Source: Treponema sp. UBA6852
GTDB taxonomy: Bacteria > Spirochaetota > Spirochaetia > Treponematales > Treponemataceae
Length of the DNA stretch: 40,546 nucleotides
Assembly: GCA_002449305.1 (NCBI GenBank)
Contig: DKDI01000038.1
Coordinates: 40,758-81,303, forward strand
Direction: 5' to 3'
Part shown: in pieces, positions 1 to 7,894 of the stretch
Position numbering within the stretch: position 1 is the first letter of the stretch
How the letters are laid out: each line of letters begins with the position of its first letter
Notes under the pieces: model-generated
The model's input: the letters and a program-made list of their open reading frames with translations, nothing else
What the model was told of the DNA's origin: nothing
The model's database searches: none
Translations under genes and position numbers: made by a program

Positions 1-45
1 CGAGTTTCTTTCAGAAACATCGCAGGGTCAAGCCCGATAATGACA
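1..45 (+). repeat. Dispersed palindromic intergenic element, copy 1
   Basis: This is one of four copies of a short intergenic element (others at 5898-5942 minus, 5979-6025 plus, 6271-6315 plus). It starts with a hairpin GTTTCT-TTC-AGAAAC flanked by CGA and TCG, continues with GCAG and TCAAG, and ends in AATGACA. The copies differ in the hairpin arms but keep pairing. It may continue left of the window. It lies just upstream of the amylase gene. Confidence 0.6.
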
Positions 46-79
46 ATAGAAATTAAATCTAAACAATTACGGAGGAAAA

Positions 80-1480
80 ATGATTAGAAAAATTTTTACA
101 TTTGCAATGATTTTTATTTTAGGAGTTTCTGCTATGCCTGCGGAAAATAAAATGCAAACAAAACAAGGAACTATACTCCACTGCTGGTGCTGGTCGTTCA
201 AGACAATTGAAGATAACATTGAAAAAATTGCAGAAGCAGGATTCACTGCAATCCAAACTTCCCCTGCGAATGAATGCTTTGAAGGGGACAACGGCGGACT
301 TGAAATTATGAGTCAAAAAAACGGAAAGTGGTACTATCACTATCAGCCTACAGACTGGAAAATTGGAAACTATCAGCTTGGAACAAGAGACGACTTTATT
401 CGTATGTGCGCAAAGGCAAAAAAATACGGAATCGCGGTAATTGTTGACGTTGTTCCAAACCACACGACGACACACAAAGATGAAATTTCCTTGGACTTCA
501 TAGAAGCTGTAGGCGGAATGCAAAAAATGTACCACAAGAATTCCGACCACACAATCAGAAGCATGGCAAACCGCAGAGAAGTTACAAGCGCAATGCTCGG
601 AGGACTTCCAGATGTAAATACAGAAAATCCGCTTTTTCAAGAATACTTTATGAACTACATAAACGACCTCATTGAATGCGGTGCCGACGGATTCAGATTT
701 GACACAGCAAAACATATTGCCCTTCCCGACGACCCTGTAGATCCTGCTTCAAAGGAAAACGACTTCTGGCCAGTCTTTACAGGAAAAAAATCAGTAAACG
801 GAAAATCTGTAAAAAATGCAAATGAGCTTTTTATTTACGGAGAAGTTCTTCAGGAAGGAGCTTCAAGAGAAGATGCATACGGAAAACTTTTTCCAGTAAC
901 AGCGAGCAACTACGGAAAGCTTTTAAGAAGCGCGTTAAAAAATGAAAAGCTAAACGCAAAAGGAATTGTAAACTTTCAAAATGCAGCTTCTCCGGAACTT
1001 GTAACTTGGGTTGAAAGCCATGACACTTATGCAAACGAAGGAGAGTCCGCCTACCTTACAAATTTTATGATCCGAGCAGGCTGGGCAGTCATAGCTTCAA
1101 GAAAAGACGGAACTCCATTGTTCTTTAACCGCCCAAAAGGAAAAGAAGCTACACAGTTTCCAGGAGAATCCAAAATCGGCGAAACAGGAAACGATGAGTA
1201 TTTCAGTCCGGAAGTTTCTGCTGTAAACAAATTCAGAACTGCAATGCAAGGTGAAAATGAAAAATTCATCAACGGAGAAAATGCGGGCGTTCTAATTATA
1301 AAGCGAGGAGAAAAAGGCTGCGTAATAATAAACTTAAACTCCAAGCCGTCTGCCGTTCAAGTTGAAATAAAACTTCCAAAAGGAACTTACATTGACAAGG
1401 CAAACAAAACAAAATTTGTCTTAAAGAATTCAGTTCTAAAAGGAAAAATAAAGCAAAAATCAATTTGCGTAGTCTATTAA
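80..1480 (+). CDS. GH13 alpha-amylase family protein, exported
   Basis: Predicted 466-residue glycoside hydrolase of the alpha-amylase family, which cleaves alpha-1,4 glucans by a retaining mechanism. The four family regions are visible: DVVPNH (Asp123, Asn127, His128), GFRFD with the nucleophile Asp208, YGE with the acid/base Glu255, and ESHD with Asp315. Residues 1-20 form a lysine-started hydrophobic signal sequence, so it probably acts outside the cytoplasm. A Shine-Dalgarno GGAGG precedes ATG 80 by about 6 bases. A short C-terminal beta domain follows the barrel. The GH31 gene starts 20 bases downstream, suggesting an operon for starch or maltodextrin use. Exact substrate is not readable. 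Confidence 0.9.
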   Translation: MIRKIFTFAMIFILGVSAMPAENKMQTKQGTILHCWCWSFKTIEDNIEKIAEAGFTAIQTSPANECFEGDNGGLEIMSQKNGKWYYHYQPTDWKIGNYQLGTRDDFIRMCAKAKKYGIAVIVDVVPNHTTTHKDEISLDFIEAVGGMQKMYHKNSDHTIRSMANRREVTSAMLGGLPDVNTENPLFQEYFMNYINDLIECGADGFRFDTAKHIALPDDPVDPASKENDFWPVFTGKKSVNGKSVKNANELFIYGEVLQEGASREDAYGKLFPVTASNYGKLLRSALKNEKLNAKGIVNFQNAASPELVTWVESHDTYANEGESAYLTNFMIRAGWAVIASRKDGTPLFFNRPKGKEATQFPGESKIGETGNDEYFSPEVSAVNKFRTAMQGENEKFINGENAGVLIIKRGEKGCVIINLNSKPSAVQVEIKLPKGTYIDKANKTKFVLKNSVLKGKIKQKSICVVY

Positions 1481-1500
1481 TTAGCTATTGGAGGCATAAA

Positions 1501-3498
1501 ATGATTAAGAGATTTGTATTCGGAAAACCATTTGACACAGAAACTGTAAAACAAAAGCCTGAAGCCTGCAAAGAAAAAATTCCATATTTTAAAAACGCAG
1601 GAGATTCTAGCTTTTCACTTGAAATGGACTTAAGCGACATTGTTTACGGTCTTGGTGAAAATGTGCGCGGAATAAACAAGCGCGGATTCATTTACGAAAG
1701 TTTCTGCACAGACCAGCCGGAACACAACGAAAACAAAAGCTCACTTTATGCCGCCCATAATTTTTTCATTGTATCTGGAAACGAAAAAAACTTCGGAGCA
1801 TTCTTTGACGCTCCAGGAAAAATTACATTCGACATTGGAGCTTCAAGCTATTCAACTCTTAAAGTCGCTGTAGAAAATCCAGAATTTGAACTCTACATAA
1901 TAGAAAACCCAACGCTAGAATTAATTATAAAAGAATTCAGAACTTTAATCGGACAAAGCTACATTCCTCCAAGATGGGCATTTGGAATAGGACAGTCTCG
2001 TTGGGGCTACACTTGCGAAGAAGATGTAAGAAATGTCGTTGAAAACTACAGAAAGAACAATATTCCGCTAGACATGGTTTACCTAGACATAGACTACATG
2101 GAAAACTTTAAGGACTTTACTGTTAACAAAAAATCATTTCCAGACTTTAAAAATTTTGTTTCCGGCATGAAAAAAAATTCAGTTCGCATTGTTCCAATCA
2201 TTGATGCCGGAATAAAAATGGAAGACGGATATAAACTTTACGAAGAAGGAAAGAAAAACAATTATTTTTGCAAGGGCAAAGACGGAAACGACTTTATAGT
2301 TGGCGTGTGGCCAGGAAAATGCTGTCTTCCAGATTTCTTAAATCCAGAAGCAAGAAAATGGTTTGGAATGAAATATAAATTTCTTACAGACCAAGGCATT
2401 GAAGGATTCTGGAACGACATGAACGAGCCTGCCCTCTTTTACTCTGAAAAAAATCTGGAAAAAGTTTTTGACCAGGTAAACGAAATGAAAAAGCTCAACA
2501 TTGGCTTAAAAGAAAACTTCGCGCTAAAAGACACTGTCTTGAATCTTGCAAATAATATCGATGACTACAAAAGTTTTTACCATTGCAAGGACGGAAAAAA
2601 AATCCGCCATTATGACGTTCATAACCTTTACGGCTACAACATGACAAGAGCTGCATCCGAAGCATTCAAAAAGATTTCTCCAGAAAAAAGAATTCTTATG
2701 TTTTCAAGATCTTCCTGCATAGGCTCTCACAGATACGGCGGAATATGGATGGGAGACAATATGTCAAGGTGGCAGCACATTCTCTTGAACTTAAAAATGC
2801 TTCCGTCTCTTAATATGTGCGGCTTCTTATACACAGGCGCGGACTTAGGCGGATTCGGAGAAAACACAACAGAAGACCTTTTATTGCGCTGGTATGCCCT
2901 TGGAATTTTTATGCCTCTTTTAAGAAACCACTCCGCATTAGGAACACGGGAACAAGAGCCTTTTAGATTTAAAAACAGCATAGAAAAATTCAGGAACATT
3001 CTTAAACTGCGATACAGACTTCTTCCTTATATCTACAGCGAGTTTATGAAAGCCGCCTTGCAAGGAACAATGTATGCAAGCCCGCTTGGATTTATCTGGC
3101 CAAAGGATGAAGATGCAAGAAGGACAGAAGACCAGCTTATGATTGGAGAAAGCATTATGATTGCTCCGGTCTATGAACAAAACGCAATAGGACGCCACGT
3201 TTATCTTCCGGAAGAAATGAAGCTTGTAAAGTTCAAGGACAGCGAAAACTACGAGGAAAAAATAATTCCAGCCGGACATAACTTTATACACATTGCGCTA
3301 GATGAAGTTGCATTCTTTATCCGCAAAGAACACATTTTGCCGCTTGCAGACAACGCTGATTCAGTTGAAAAAATTGACTTTGAAAAACTCACAACTATAA
3401 GCTTTGCAGAAAAAGGCACAAGCTACGAACTCTACACTGACGACGGAGAATGCAGAAATCCTAGCTTGAGCGGAAATTTAAAAACTATAAGTGTATAA
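1501..3498 (+). CDS. GH31 family alpha-glucosidase
   Basis: Predicted 665-residue glycoside hydrolase family 31 enzyme that releases glucose (or xylose) from the non-reducing end of alpha-linked oligosaccharides. The catalytic nucleophile lies in WNDMNEP (Asp306) and the acid/base in WMGDN (Asp419); both match the family. The N-terminal galactose-mutarotase-like domain and a C-terminal beta region are present. No signal peptide is seen, so it is probably cytoplasmic and acts on products imported after the exported amylase. An ATG at 1465 is in frame, but ATG 1501 is preceded by GGAGG at 1490-1494 and starts after the amylase stop, so I choose 1501. Confidence 0.9.
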   Translation: MIKRFVFGKPFDTETVKQKPEACKEKIPYFKNAGDSSFSLEMDLSDIVYGLGENVRGINKRGFIYESFCTDQPEHNENKSSLYAAHNFFIVSGNEKNFGAFFDAPGKITFDIGASSYSTLKVAVENPEFELYIIENPTLELIIKEFRTLIGQSYIPPRWAFGIGQSRWGYTCEEDVRNVVENYRKNNIPLDMVYLDIDYMENFKDFTVNKKSFPDFKNFVSGMKKNSVRIVPIIDAGIKMEDGYKLYEEGKKNNYFCKGKDGNDFIVGVWPGKCCLPDFLNPEARKWFGMKYKFLTDQGIEGFWNDMNEPALFYSEKNLEKVFDQVNEMKKLNIGLKENFALKDTVLNLANNIDDYKSFYHCKDGKKIRHYDVHNLYGYNMTRAASEAFKKISPEKRILMFSRSSCIGSHRYGGIWMGDNMSRWQHILLNLKMLPSLNMCGFLYTGADLGGFGENTTEDLLLRWYALGIFMPLLRNHSALGTREQEPFRFKNSIEKFRNILKLRYRLLPYIYSEFMKAALQGTMYASPLGFIWPKDEDARRTEDQLMIGESIMIAPVYEQNAIGRHVYLPEEMKLVKFKDSENYEEKIIPAGHNFIHIALDEVAFFIRKEHILPLADNADSVEKIDFEKLTTISFAEKGTSYELYTDDGECRNPSLSGNLKTISV

Positions 3499-3529
3499 AA
3501 TAACCTAAATTTCGAGTTTTATAGTTTAG

Positions 3530-3600
3530 TGTCATTACCGTGCATGACCGGATAATCTTTTAAAAATTAAAAAGATTCCCATGTCATAGCATGGGAGTGC
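3530..3600. repeat. Palindromic intergenic element between convergent genes
   Basis: The element begins TGTCATTACCG and holds three successive dyads: ATTACCG with CGGATAAT, AATCTTTT (3554-3561) with AAAAGATT (3569-3576), and CCCATG (3578-3583) with CATGGG (3590-3595). It separates the convergent GH31 and dCMP deaminase genes. The TGTCATT end resembles the termini of elements at 4454, 5898 and 7630-7747. It may also help terminate transcription from both sides. Confidence 0.5.
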
Positions 3601-3621
3601 CTTCTTAGTAACCATGTGCTT

Positions 3622-4119
3622 CTACATATCGGCATAAGTCTGAACAGAATCCTCAAGGTGTTCAATCTTTATGCCAGCTTCGGCAAACATTTTCATTGAG
3701 TCTTCTTCATCATGGTAATGCTTTTCGCAGACAACTCTTTTTATTCCGCAGTTTATAATAAGCATGGCGCACGTTCTGCAAGGAGTCATTTTGCAGTACA
3801 CGGTCGCTCCGTCAATTGAAATTCCTCTTTTTGCAGCCTGGCAAATCGCATTCTGCTCGGCATGAACGGTTCTTACGCAGTGCTGGGTAATAGAACCGTC
3901 AGCGTGAATCATTTTTCGCATAAGGTGGCCAACTTCATCGCAATGAGCAAGCCCGGCAGGACTTCCGACATAGCCTGTAACAAGAATCTGATTATCCTTT
4001 GCAATTACACAGCCGCTTCTTCCGCGGTCGCAAGTCGCACGTTTTGCAATAGTACGCGCAACTTCCATAAAGTATTCATCCCAGGTCGGACGCACATATT
4101 TTTCTTTTTCTTCGCTCAT
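3622..4119 (-). CDS. Deoxycytidylate (dCMP) deaminase
   Basis: Predicted 165-residue zinc-dependent deaminase converting dCMP to dUMP for thymidylate synthesis. The zinc site is complete: His86 and Glu88 in VHAEQNA, then Cys114 and Cys117 in TPCRTC. Length and the SGCVIA and GYVGSPAG segments fit the dCMP deaminase/ComEB group better than cytidine deaminases. It is cytoplasmic. The start at 4119 has only a weak upstream Shine-Dalgarno signal. The gene stands alone, with a 22-bp repeat array upstream. Comparable proteins in Gram-positives are called ComEB, but no competence role can be inferred here. Confidence 0.88.
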   Translation of the reverse strand: MSEEKEKYVRPTWDEYFMEVARTIAKRATCDRGRSGCVIAKDNQILVTGYVGSPAGLAHCDEVGHLMRKMIHADGSITQHCVRTVHAEQNAICQAAKRGISIDGATVYCKMTPCRTCAMLIINCGIKRVVCEKHYHDEEDSMKMFAEAGIKIEHLEDSVQTYADM

Positions 4120-4182
4120 GCAAAAAATTTACCATAATTTCCTGAAAAAAAAAAGACTTAATCCCATTATGTTTTTTTTATT

Positions 4183-4372
4183 CACTGGCTTTTAGGTCAA
4201 AACTTACTGACTTTTAGGTCAAAACTCACTGACTTTTGGGTCAAAACTCACTGGCTTTTGGGTCAAAACTCACTGGCTTTTGAGTGAAAACTCACTGGCT
4301 TTTGAGTCAAAACTCACTGGCTTTTGAGTGAAAACTCATTGGCTTTTGAGTCAAAACTCACTGACTTTTGAG
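4183..4372. repeat. Tandem array 1, 22-bp period, 8.6 units
   Basis: Eight full 22-bp units start at 4183, 4205, 4227, 4249, 4271, 4293, 4315 and 4337, with a 14-bp partial unit at 4359-4372. Each unit reads CACTGGCTTTTGAGTC followed by AAAACT, with a few substitutions (GGT/AGT, TC/TG, CACTGA/CACTGG) and no indels. The core TTTTG-AGT-CAAAA is a dyad with a 3-bp centre. Units are contiguous with no unique spacers. The array lies upstream of dCMP deaminase and downstream of the permease. Confidence 0.95.
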
Positions 4373-4402
4373 CTCTTCGGTTAAGAAGTATAAAAATTCT
4401 GC

Positions 4403-4450
4403 AAAAAAAAGTGCGCCTCAAAAATTGTTTCCAACTCTTGGGGCGCACTT
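4403..4450 (-). terminator. Rho-independent terminator of the NCS2 permease gene
   Basis: Read on the minus strand, AAGTGCGCC pairs with GGCGCACTT (arms at 4442-4450 and 4409-4417) and is followed by a run of eight T residues (A8 at 4403-4410 on the plus strand). It lies about 45 bases past the permease stop codon. Confidence 0.85.
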
Positions 4451-4453
4451 GGG

Positions 4454-4476
4454 ATTGCCGTATCAAGTACGGCAAT
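4454..4476. repeat. Dispersed hairpin with TCAAG loop
   Basis: ATTGCCGTA and TACGGCAAT flank the loop TCAAG, then GACA follows. The same layout with different arms occurs at 7630-7650 (TTGTCGGA/TCTGACAA) and, inverted, at 7727-7747 (TTCCCACA/TGTGGGAA, loop CTTGA). Confidence 0.6.
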
Positions 4477-4494
4477 GACACAGGAATTTTTTAA

Positions 4495-5799
4495 CTATAT
4501 TGCTTTTATTGCAAGCGCAAAGATAAATACAACAGCAAGAATCCAAGTAACAACAGGAATTTCTTTTGTTTTCTTTCCGGCAACTTTTGCAATTACATAG
4601 GCAATCATTCCGAATGCGATTCCCTTTGAAATTGAATAGCCAAACGGCATTACCATAATTGTAATGAAAGCCGGGATTCCGTCTGTAATGTCAGCGAAGT
4701 TGATTTTAGAAACAGACTGCATCATGAGGAAGCCTACAAAAATCAAAGCAGGTGCTGTAGCGCAAGAAGGAACAAGAGCGAACAAAGGAGTAAAGAACAA
4801 AGCAAGAAGGAAGAAGAAAGCTGTAACAACAGAAGCAAGACCAGTGCGAGCTCCTGCTGCAACTCCAGAAGAAGACTCAACGAATGAAGTTACTGTTGAA
4901 GTTCCAAGACAAGCACCTGCTACAGTTCCAACAGCGTCGGCAAGAAGAGCGCCTTTTGCATTCTGAATGTTGCCTTTTTCATCAATAAGATTTCCCTGCT
5001 CTGCAACGCCCATCAAAGTTCCGATTGTATCAAAAATATCTGTAAACAAGAAAGTAAAGAAAACACCGAAGAATTTAAGAGAAAGAACTCCAGCCCATTC
5101 AAACTTAAAGAGGAACGGTGCGCTAGGAACAGAAACCGGCTTGAAGTTCTCTGGAACAGCTGTAACACCAAAAGGAATTCCAATAACAGTTGTAGCGGCA
5201 ATGCCAATAAGAATTGCGCCAGGAACTTTAAGAATGTAAAGAACAACTGTAATGATAAGACCGATAATTGCAACAAGAGCAGTAGCATGGCTCAAGTCAA
5301 TTGCGTTAAAGCCGATTATTGTTCCGTTTGCAGAAGTTACGATTCCTGCATTGTTAAGTCCAATAAGGGCAATGAAAAGTCCAATACCAACAGCAACAGC
5401 TTTTTTCATTGTGCCAGGAATTGAATTGATAATCGCCTCGCGAACTCCAAAGAATGAAAGCAAAATAAAAAGAACGCCTTCAATCAAAACAGCAGTAAGA
5501 GCGAACCAAGGAGAGCATCCCATTTGGCCGCAGACTGTGTAAGTAAAGAACGCGTTAAGCCCCATTCCAGAAGCAAGAGCAACCGGCATATTCGCAAAGA
5601 ATGCCATTATAAGAGTTGCAACAGCAGCTGAAACAGCAGTCGCAGTAAACACACCGCCGAAATTCATTCCGGCAATTGAGCCAAGCATTCCCGGGTTAAC
5701 GGCAAGAATGTAAGACATTGCAAGGAAAGTTGTAATACCGCCGACAACTTCACGGCTTACAGTAGACCCCTTCTCCTTGATTTTGAAAAATTTCTCCAT
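4495..5799 (-). CDS. NCS2 family guanine/hypoxanthine-type permease
   Basis: Predicted 434-residue polytopic inner-membrane transporter of the NCS2/AzgA-like group (PbuG/PbuO type), taking up purine bases by cation symport. Supporting features are the N-terminal segment GGITTFLAMSYILAVNPGML, about 12 to 14 hydrophobic helices, the TDIFDTIGTL motif and the SSSGVAAGARTGLASV motif typical of the group. The longer frame begins at 5841, but ATG 5799 (MEKFF) has GGAGG at 5809-5813 and aligns with the usual start. A terminator follows at 4403-4450. Substrate choice among guanine, hypoxanthine and adenine is not determined from sequence. Confidence 0.9.
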   Translation of the reverse strand: MEKFFKIKEKGSTVSREVVGGITTFLAMSYILAVNPGMLGSIAGMNFGGVFTATAVSAAVATLIMAFFANMPVALASGMGLNAFFTYTVCGQMGCSPWFALTAVLIEGVLFILLSFFGVREAIINSIPGTMKKAVAVGIGLFIALIGLNNAGIVTSANGTIIGFNAIDLSHATALVAIIGLIITVVLYILKVPGAILIGIAATTVIGIPFGVTAVPENFKPVSVPSAPFLFKFEWAGVLSLKFFGVFFTFLFTDIFDTIGTLMGVAEQGNLIDEKGNIQNAKGALLADAVGTVAGACLGTSTVTSFVESSSGVAAGARTGLASVVTAFFFLLALFFTPLFALVPSCATAPALIFVGFLMMQSVSKINFADITDGIPAFITIMVMPFGYSISKGIAFGMIAYVIAKVAGKKTKEIPVVTWILAVVFIFALAIKAI

Positions 5800-5897
5800 A
5801 AGAAATTTCCTCCAAAAAATAGAATACAGATATTGTATCACGAAATAAAAAAAGATTATATAGTATGGATGTTAGTTTTTAAGTTAATATTACCATC

Positions 5898-6025
5898 TGT
5901 CATTATCGGGCTTGACCTGCGACGTTTGCGAAGCAAACTCGGTTGATAACCTATTGAAAATTTCCAGCAGATTCCTGACCGAGTTTACTGCGTAAACATC
6001 GCAGTGTCGCAGCACGGCAATGACA
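5898..6025. repeat. MITE-like element with about 45-bp terminal inverted repeats
   Basis: The left end (5898-5942) begins TGTCATTATCGGGCTTGA and carries hairpin GTTTGC-GAA-GCAAAC. The right end (5979-6025) is its imperfect inverted copy, with hairpin GTTTAC-TGC-GTAAAC and ending GGCAATGACA. About 36 bp of unique sequence separates them. There is no coding capacity. The size and terminal inverted repeats suggest a miniature non-autonomous element or two opposed copies of a REP-like unit. Confidence 0.6.
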
Positions 6026-6110
6026 ATGAATGAGTTTTGAAGAAAGCCGAAGCAGCAGAACGCTCTTTTTTGCGCACAGAAGACTGGTTTTCTGCTGAAT
6101 AATTTCAAAA

Positions 6111-6264
6111 CTGAAGGAATACTTCCTAAGAGCCGTAGCGATACTTCCTAAAAGGCTAAGGAATACTTCCTAAGCCCCTTAGGAATACTTACTCAGCCTC
6201 TTAGGAATACTCACTTCAGGTCTTAGGGATACTCACTCAGCCTCTTAGGAAGTATCCCTTCAGC
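6111..6264. repeat. Tandem array 2, 22-bp period, 7 degenerate units
   Basis: Seven units start at 6111, 6133, 6155, 6177, 6199, 6221 and 6243, all 22 bp long without indels but diverged from each other. The best units contain AGGAA-TAC-TTCCT, a dyad with a 3-bp centre; others read TTAGGAATACT with changed right arms. The sequence is unrelated to array 1 although the period is identical. It lies between the permease start and the end of the SUMF-type gene. Confidence 0.85.
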
Positions 6265-6270
6265 TAAATG

Positions 6271-6315
6271 CCGAATTTGCTACGCAAACATCGCAGATCT
6301 GGTCAGAGAATGACA
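6271..6315 (+). repeat. Dispersed palindromic intergenic element, copy 4
   Basis: It begins CCGAATTTGC-TAC-GCAAAC, continues ATCGCAG and ends AATGACA, matching the layout of the copies at 1-45 and 5979-6025. It directly follows array 2 and is 46 bases beyond the end of the SUMF-type gene. Confidence 0.6.
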
Positions 6316-6361
6316 TTAAAAACAACTTAACATTACATGATTTGCTCTAGCAATTCATGTT

Positions 6362-7607
6362 CTATTTTGCACGAGGGAAGCCGCTGCGGGCAAGACGGAA
6401 GCCGTTGTTTTCATAAGTACTAGTTCCAGTGTCAGAATTTCTTTGAATAACTTTCGCATGATCTGCATCATCAGAATAAGAGCCGCTTGGACGAGAACGA
6501 AAATTAGTTATAGATTCTCCCATTGGATCTGTAACAGTTTCTTTAGAAGGTCCATTATATGTAATATCCCAACACCATTCCCATACATTGCCACTCATAT
6601 CATAAAGATCAAGTTTGTTAGCATTTCTCAAGCCAACTTCATGGGTTTTATTAATTGAATTATCTTTATACCAAGCAACACTATCTAAATCATCATCACT
6701 GCCAGCATAAGTATAATCCCAGTCAGCAGCACTTTGATCTCCACCACGAGCAGCAAACTCCCATTCGGCAGCAGTAGGCAGACGATAGCCGTTTTTAGTT
6801 AAATCACAAGAAACAACCCAACCTGAACAAGCTGTTTTAACTTCACTAAGGGTAAGACTGTCAGTGCCAACTAAAGTGCCACCCGCTGTGATTGTATAGC
6901 ATTTATCAAATCCAATTAATGCGGAAAGCTTGTTGCAAAACACAACTGCATAATACCAGCTTATCTTCTCAACAGGACGATATTCTTGAATTTCACCATC
7001 TGCCGGGGAATCCTTAAAACTGCTTGGATTTTCTCCCATTACGGCTTCAAAAAGTTCCTGCGTTACTTCGTACTTGCCTATGCTGTATGGGCTTAAAGTT
7101 ACTGTGCGTCCGTCAATAAAAACGCCTGCGCTTCCGCTTCCTGTAATTGTTGTGGCGGCATCAATTACTGTTGCAAGGGCTGTCTTTTCAAGCTTGGTCT
7201 TGTTTATAACTATGCTTCCGTCCTCGGCAACAAAGCAGTTGGAAATTATAAGGGTAAAAGGGCATTCTGTAGTTTTATCTGCTTCAACTTTTATATCTTT
7301 GCTTCCAGACGCGATAAGCTCATCATTGCTTGCGGAATCCCGAGCCTCAGCCACAACTGTATATTCTCCAGCTTCAAGTTCCGTGAACTCTATTACCCCC
7401 CCCCAACGCCGCGTCTTTTTCTATAGTCTCACTTTCGCCAATTACACGCACAACGAACTTGTCGGCATTGTTTTTATCGTAAACGTAGCGTCCTCCCGGC
7501 AAGGTAACACGGATTGAGCCGCCTTTTTCTGAGCCGCCGCTCATGTTCATGCAGGATGCCGCCACAAATAAAAACGCAAATAAAGCCGGAACAATAAATT
7601 TCTTCAT
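6362..7607 (-). pseudogene. FGE-sulfatase (SUMF1-type) lipoprotein, frame broken at a G9 tract
   Basis: The gene begins at ATG 7607 with a lipoprotein signal (lipobox AASC, Cys at residue 19), so the product would be membrane-anchored. The first 77 codons end at a stop soon after a run of nine G (7396-7404). The remaining frame, open from the tract to 6362, encodes a formylglycine-generating-enzyme/sulfatase-modifying-factor fold: GKYEVTQELFEAVMG, RPVEKISWY, GYRLPTAAEWEFAARGG, DMSGNVWEWCWD and NGFRLARS. With eight G the frame is continuous and gives 414 residues. In treponemes such domains are often surface or carbohydrate-binding proteins rather than true FGE enzymes. This could be a phase-OFF gene, a pseudogene or a sequencing error. 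A GTG at 7354 is not a convincing independent start. Confidence 0.8.
7396..7404 (-). repeat. Poly-G tract (G9) inside coding sequence
   Basis: Nine consecutive G on the coding strand lie between the codons for Leu and Asn/Val of the SUMF-type lipoprotein. Nine G give a premature stop; eight or eleven G restore one long frame. Such tracts vary in length by slipped-strand mispairing in other treponemes. Confidence 0.85.
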
Positions 7608-7629
7608 AAAAGACCTCTAGTTTTTTGGA

Positions 7630-7747
7630 TTGTCGGATCAAGTCTGACAATGACAACTTTCATTTCTCTGTCATTCCCGCACTTGTTTCATCTCTCTGTA
7701 ATTGTCGTACTTGAATTTCCATGTCATTCCCACACTTGATGTGGGAA
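7630..7747. repeat. Cluster of dispersed TCAAG-loop palindromes
   Basis: Hairpin TTGTCGGA-TCAAG-TCTGACAA (7630-7650) is followed by TGACA. Then come repeated TGTCATTCCCGCACTTG-like and TGTAATTGTCGTACTTG-like half-elements, and hairpin TTCCCACA-CTTGA-TGTGGGAA (7727-7747) in the opposite sense. The arms differ between copies while pairing is kept. No reading frame is convincing here. The region lies upstream of the SUMF-type gene. Confidence 0.55.
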
Positions 7748-7894
7748 TCTCTTTTATAATCAACTTTTCAAGAACCTGTCTTACATTATAATGAATAAAT
7801 CGCAAAAAACAACTTTTTGGCAAAAATTTATTGATTTTTTTTGCTTCTATATACCTTTTGTGAAGTTAAGTTAAAATGCGGGAATTTTCCTTGA

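Noticed and set aside
119..715. 198-residue minus-strand reading frame
   Set aside because: It lies wholly within the GH13 gene on the other strand and its translation looks like a low-complexity shadow.
4183..4372. CRISPR array
   Set aside because: The 22-bp units abut one another without unique spacers, and no cas genes are in the window.
5013..5288. Leucine-rich 91-residue minus-strand frame
   Set aside because: It is an out-of-frame shadow of the permease coding sequence.
6362..7354. A separate SUMF gene starting at GTG 7354
   Set aside because: There is no ribosome site. The frame is open further upstream to the G9 tract and joins the lipoprotein start with a one-base change.
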